Assembly: GCA_019638285.1 (NCBI GenBank)
Contig: JAHBUB010000035.1
Span: 1-38,461, forward strand
Reading direction: 5' to 3'
Source of the DNA: Cyclobacteriaceae bacterium
Lineage (GTDB): Bacteria; Bacteroidota; Bacteroidia; Cytophagales; Cyclobacteriaceae
Length of the DNA stretch: 38,461 nucleotides
Positions 35,346 through 38,461 of this stretch are shown here, in pieces (within the stretch, counting starts at the first letter, position 1; every line of letters starts with the position of its first letter). A program made the translations under genes and the position numbers. Below the pieces are notes generated by a model. It did no database searches. It saw only the letters and a program-made list of their open reading frames with translations, and was not told where the DNA came from.

Positions 35346-35715
35346 TTTGTTTCAATTTGTCAAATGGCAAAATTCAATTTTCGGTGCCTACAGTTTGTTG
35401 TGTCGGTCTATAGGTTGCAGATAACGTTGGTGTACAAACCGTACGTAGGCCGTTGCTATTACAAGTTGAAAGTGTACTTTCTGTGTCTGTTCACAACTGA
35501 TGAGAGAAGTTTGAAATAAGTAACTAAAACGGCTCCCGAAAGTGCGAGCTTTCACACGGTATCACCGAAAGACTTGATGTCAAAATCCTTACTGATTTCT
35601 CCTGCCTCTCCTAATGTAATTATTGACCCCGCTCTGGGAACGATCGCACTCGCACTAAATGATGATTCAGTAAAAATGTTGCTTAAGCAGATGCCTGGAA
35701 TTGCATACAACGACT
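35346..35715. other. Gene-poor interval before the first terminal-repeat element
   Basis: This stretch shows no confident gene. A plus-strand frame from 35574 reads MMSKSLLISPASPNVIIDPA and runs into the repeat element at 35716. It may be the start of a gene cut by that element, but I do not recognise it. Confidence 0.4.
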
Positions 35716-35955
35716 ATGTATGTGGTCGTGTGCCACCTTTCATAAGTCACTACTAAATTAGCGCTTTTTTTGTTTCCTTCAAGTTCCAGAATAACTTAGC
35801 AAAGAACTTATTGCAATAGAAGAAGCCGAGCCTGCGCGAGTCTGATGAAATAACCTCTGGCAAGCACTACCAACCTATCCAAGATATTCAAAACAAAAAA
35901 AGCGCGGGCAAATAGCACACTTTCAGATACGCAGTGAAGCACATGACACATACAT
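35716..35955. mobile_element. MITE-like element, copy 1 (240 bp)
   Basis: It is bounded by imperfect terminal inverted repeats: ATGTATGTGGTCGTGTGC (35716-35733) and GCACATGACACATACAT (35939-35955), which match except for one extra G and one substitution. An inner perfect inverted pair GCGCTTTTTTTGTTT/AAACAAAAAAAGCGC lies further in. It has no coding capacity. A second copy in the same orientation is at 38200-38459. Its right end is 7 bases from the IS terminus at 35963. Confidence 0.75.
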
Positions 35956-35962
35956 ATGTGCT

Positions 35963-37652
35963 TGTTGCACAACTACAATATAATAATTGGAAAATATTAA
36001 TTTTGTGTCCATGCAAGGACGCAAAGACTATCAAGAAAAATTGTATACCAATTTTCAACTCTCCGACCGGGTTCCATCCGATAATTTCTATCGAAGGCTT
36101 AAAGAAACACTCGACCTGCGATTTGTCTATAAAGACACCGCCAGATATTATGGCTCTGAGGGGCAGGAAAGCATTGACCCTGTAGTGTTCTTTAAACTCA
36201 TTCTTGTAGGCTACCTCGAAAACTTAGGCAGCGACAGGCGCATCATTAATACGGCTGCTATGCGACTGGACATACTCTATATTTATAGGATACAATATTG
36301 ATGAGCCTCTTCCATGGCACAGTACCCTAAGCAGGACCCGCCAACTCTATGGAGAAGACATCTTTAAAAGCCTTTTCAAACTGGTGCTGAAAATGTGTAT
36401 CGATAAAGGAATGGTTGCCGGACGCAGACAGGCAGTTGATAGTGTGTATGTTAAAGCCAATGCATCCATGGATAGCATTGCAGAAAAGGAGATCATGGAA
36501 GATGCAGATCGGTTTGCAGAAGAATTGAAGCTCCATGATGATGATAAAGGAAAAAAAGTGGATGCCTATAAGAAAAAGAAAGTAGAAGAACACCATCGCT
36601 GGAAAGAGCAAGCCTATAAAGGTCAGCCCGCCACTCGGTCAGATAAATTTAAAGAAGAGAATGCCAATGATAACAAGCGACCTAAGTTTCTAAGCAACCA
36701 CACCCACTACAGCACTACCGATGCAGATGCTCGCATTGCCGTGAAACCGGGTAAGCCAAGACAGTTCAACTACCTGGGACAATTCAGTGTGGATACAGCA
36801 CATCATGTCATTACCTACGCCCATTCATTTCATGCCGACAAAAAAGACAGTCAATGTCTGCCTAAAATAATAGAAGAGCTAAAAGAGAATCTTAATCAGG
36901 AAGGCTTAATAGTAGATCAGTTGTTGGCTGATACTGGCTATAGCAGCGGAGCAGCGCTCAAAGCTTTGGAACAAAACAACATCACCGGCTATGTACCCAA
37001 CTTTGGTCAGTACAAAGCCGAACGAGAAGGGTTCACTTATCATAAAGAAGGAGATTATTACAGCTGTTCTCAAAATAAGAAGATTGAATTTAAAAAGATT
37101 AAAGACAACAACGGTTACCCCATGAAGGAGTATCGGAGCAGCAGTAAAGATTGTAAGCCCTGCCCACTGCGAACTGCATGTATTGGAAAATCATTGGAGA
37201 AAAAAATTCGTGAAACCCTTGACAAGCCTTACTACGAAAAGATGCATGAACGATTAAAGACACCTTATGCAAAACGCATGAAAAAAATGAGGCATAGCAC
37301 GGTGGAACCTGTACTAGGTACGCTGGTTAATTTTCTGGGGATGCGAAGAGTTAATACCCGAGGAATCAGGCAAGCAAACAAATGCATGATCATGGCTGCC
37401 ATTGCTTACAATCTCAAGAAGATGATGAAGTTTAACAAGAAAAGACCATTAGCGATGATGGCCAGACTGCCATCAGGGTTGAATCCACCACATGATCTTT
37501 TATTACAAATTGGCTTTTTCAAATTATCACCAATTTCGTTAGTGGTAAAGTGAAAAATCAGTGAGTCGCACTGTTTATCAACATCGTTATCCACAAATTG
37601 GATAAAGGGTTCTTAAATTCTTGTGATTATTTTATTGAGAAGTTGTGCAACA
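35963..37652 (+). mobile_element. IS1182-family insertion sequence
   Basis: Terminal inverted repeats TGTTGCACAACT (35963-35974) and AGTTGTGCAACA (37641-37652) enclose one transposase gene, giving an element of about 1690 bp. The trinucleotide GCT flanks both ends and could be a short target duplication, though three bases may be chance. Confidence 0.82.
36011..37553 (+). pseudogene. IS1182-family transposase, one-base insertion
   Basis: The start at 36011 gives MQGRKDYQEKLYTNFQLSDR, the usual opening of IS1182 transposases. The first frame ends at 36301. Translating DILY, then FIGYNIDEPLPWHSTLSRTR in the next frame shows that one extra A near 36276-36280 broke it. The rest is open to 37553, with VDSVYVKANASMDS and LLADTGYSSG (DDE-region blocks), the Cys cluster CKPCPLRTACIG, HSTVEPVLGTLVNFLGMRR and a C-terminal helix. 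If the insertion is real the element cannot move by itself; it could be an assembly indel. Confidence 0.88.
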
Positions 37653-37682
37653 GCTACTGATGTTAGTTTCCGTCCAATTCCT

Positions 37683-37690
37683 TATCTTTG
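37683..37690 (+). promoter_or_regulatory. -7 box TATCTTTG directly before the antitoxin start
   Basis: TATCTTTG matches the Bacteroidota -7 consensus and ends 4 bases before the ATG at 37695, implying a leaderless or nearly leaderless transcript. No good -33 TTG is found at the normal distance. The IS right end (37652) is 30 bases upstream and may have replaced it. Confidence 0.5.
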
Positions 37691-37694
37691 CAGT

Positions 37695-37892
37695 ATGAGT
37701 TCAATAGTAATAAATCCTAAAAGTCAGCAAGAATTACAATTTCTTTCTGAGCTTCTTAAAAAATTAGGGGTAGATTCTAAAGTTCTTTCCGAAGAGGATT
37801 CTGAAGATTTGGGATTAGCCTTCCTTATGAAGGATGTTGACCGTTCTGATATTGTTTCAGAGGACGATATTATGAAAAAGTTGCAAGGCTAA
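37695..37892 (+). CDS. Antitoxin of a RelE/ParE-type module
   Basis: The ATG at 37695 is preferred to the upstream in-frame start at 37623, which lies inside the IS end. It gives 65 residues: MSSIVINPKSQQELQFLSEL, LLKKLGVDSKVL and an acidic tail ending DIVSEDDIMKKLQG. The first half looks like a short DNA-binding or dimerisation part and the acidic second half the toxin-wrapping part. The stop is directly adjacent to the toxin ATG (no gap), typical of type II modules. Confidence 0.8.
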   Translation: MSSIVINPKSQQELQFLSELLKKLGVDSKVLSEEDSEDLGLAFLMKDVDRSDIVSEDDIMKKLQG

Positions 37893-38159
37893 ATGCAAGT
37901 AGTTTTTCTAAAGAAGTTCAGCAAAGATCTTGATAAGATTACTCAGCCTAAAGATCGTAAAGCTCTTGGTGACGTAATTAAATTGGTTAAGGAGGTGGCA
38001 AAGCTTGAAGAAGTCCCAGGAGTCAAAAAGCTAAGCGGCTTCAATGATGCATTTAGAATCCGTTCTGGTAATTATCGAATTGGAGTTTTTGTCGATGGAA
38101 AAGTGGTTCAGTTCGCAAGAGTCGCACATCGAAAAGACATTTACAAATTGTTTCCATAG
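37893..38159 (+). CDS. RelE/ParE-family toxin
   Basis: This 88-residue toxin starts MQVVFLKKFSKDLDKI. It has GVKKLSGFNDAFRIRSGNYR and IGVFVDGKVVQFARVAHRKD, the core sheet and basic active-site residues of RelE-type mRNA endonucleases (R in FRIR and R-x-A-H-R-K-D). It ends with IYKLFP, the usual C-terminus. It would inhibit translation unless bound by the upstream antitoxin. The pair lies between the IS and the second MITE-like element, so IS plus module are framed by direct copies of that element. Confidence 0.92.
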   Translation: MQVVFLKKFSKDLDKITQPKDRKALGDVIKLVKEVAKLEEVPGVKKLSGFNDAFRIRSGNYRIGVFVDGKVVQFARVAHRKDIYKLFP

Positions 38160-38199
38160 GTAGTTGGTCGAATGTGATTTTGGATGGAAACTAACGCCT

Positions 38200-38459
38200 A
38201 TGTATGTGGTCGTGTGCCACCTTTCATAAGTCACTACTAAATTAGCGCTTTTTGTGTTTCCTTCCAATATCGGAAAAACTTAGCGAAGAACTTATTGCAA
38301 TTTAAGATGTCGAGCTTGCCTGCGGCAGGCAGGCCTGCGCGAGTCAGATGAAATATCCTCTGGCAAGGGCTTCCATCCTATCCAAGAAAGAAAAACACAA
38401 AAAGCAGCGGTAAGGCGCACGATCTTTCAGATACGCAGTGAAGCACATGACACATACAT
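38200..38459. mobile_element. MITE-like element, copy 2 (260 bp)
   Basis: This is a direct copy of 35716-35955 with identical terminal repeats. The inner stem reads GCTTTTTGTGTTT/AAACACAAAAAGC, keeping its pairing although the sequence differs from copy 1. It contains an extra 19-bp palindromic unit (TTGCCTGCGGCAGGCAGGC, about 38314-38333) absent from copy 1. The window ends two bases after its right end. Confidence 0.75.
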
Positions 38460-38461
38460 TT

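Noticed and set aside
36270-36300. Programmed frameshift in the IS1182 transposase
   Set aside because: The needed shift is +1 with no slippery run, and IS1182 transposases are normally read from one frame, so a one-base insertion is more likely.
35700-38461. The direct repeats as integron attC sites around gene cassettes
   Set aside because: The ends lack the RYYYAAC and GTTRRRY cores in the right places, no integrase is seen, and the interval contains a whole IS.
1-38461. tRNA, rRNA genes and CRISPR arrays
   Set aside because: No T-loop/acceptor pattern, no rRNA-like block and no regularly spaced repeat-spacer series was seen by eye.

Overview
The window looks like chromosome from a Bacteroidota bacterium, most likely of the order Cytophagales. 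The evidence is several Bacteroidota-type promoters (TTG, about 20 bp, TAnnTTTG), many signal-peptide and lipoprotein starts, a large sortilin/BNR-propeller protein, and typical family content (DUF4386, DUF4345, M55 peptidase, two-subunit molybdenum hydroxylase). The assignment is an inference from gene content and signals. No rRNA, tRNA or CRISPR array was found.

Layout. Positions 1-3031 hold the end of a serine hydrolase gene, two tandem DHFR/RibD-like reductases, a cupin and a rifampin ADP-ribosyltransferase (arr). Positions 3152-9045 hold an M55 D-aminopeptidase with a frameshift, a bidirectional terminator, a convergent cyclophilin, a penicillin-acylase-family hydrolase, and a paired class V aminotransferase and DapA/HOGA-type aldolase. 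Positions 9155-13230 hold a small basic lipoprotein, an IorA/IorB-type molybdenum hydroxylase and a Cu-Zn superoxide dismutase followed by a terminator. Positions 13398-17769 are a tight four-gene operon of exported proteins ending in an 807-residue leucine-rich-repeat protein built from three modules.

From about 17.8 kb the window becomes accessory and decayed. It contains palindromic repeats (one a perfect 42-bp palindrome), a deleted beta-lactamase-like gene, a VapBC-like pair, an orphan antitoxin with a truncated RelE/ParE toxin, and a mercury cluster on the minus strand (MerA-like pseudogene, frameshifted ArsR regulator, intact MerTP fusion, GDCCVxC protein) with a twin-palindrome operator. 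A fragment that resembles a BglII-family restriction enzyme lies upstream of the cluster. A conserved stretch follows at 25.0-31.5 kb: DUF4345, class V aminotransferase, sortilin-like propeller, and an M20 peptidase homologue lacking key catalytic residues.

Positions 31.7-35.4 kb are AT-rich and contain one intact SDR gene among the remains of an ATPase, a TetR regulator, a second SDR and a Crp/Fnr regulator. The window ends with a unit in which two copies of a roughly 250-bp non-coding element with terminal inverted repeats flank an IS1182-type insertion sequence (transposase frameshifted) and a RelE/ParE toxin-antitoxin pair. Comparing the two copies shows one covarying stem base pair and a 19-bp palindromic insertion present in only one of them. 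This element family, and an in-frame palindrome in both DHFR-like paralogues, are the most unusual signals seen here.
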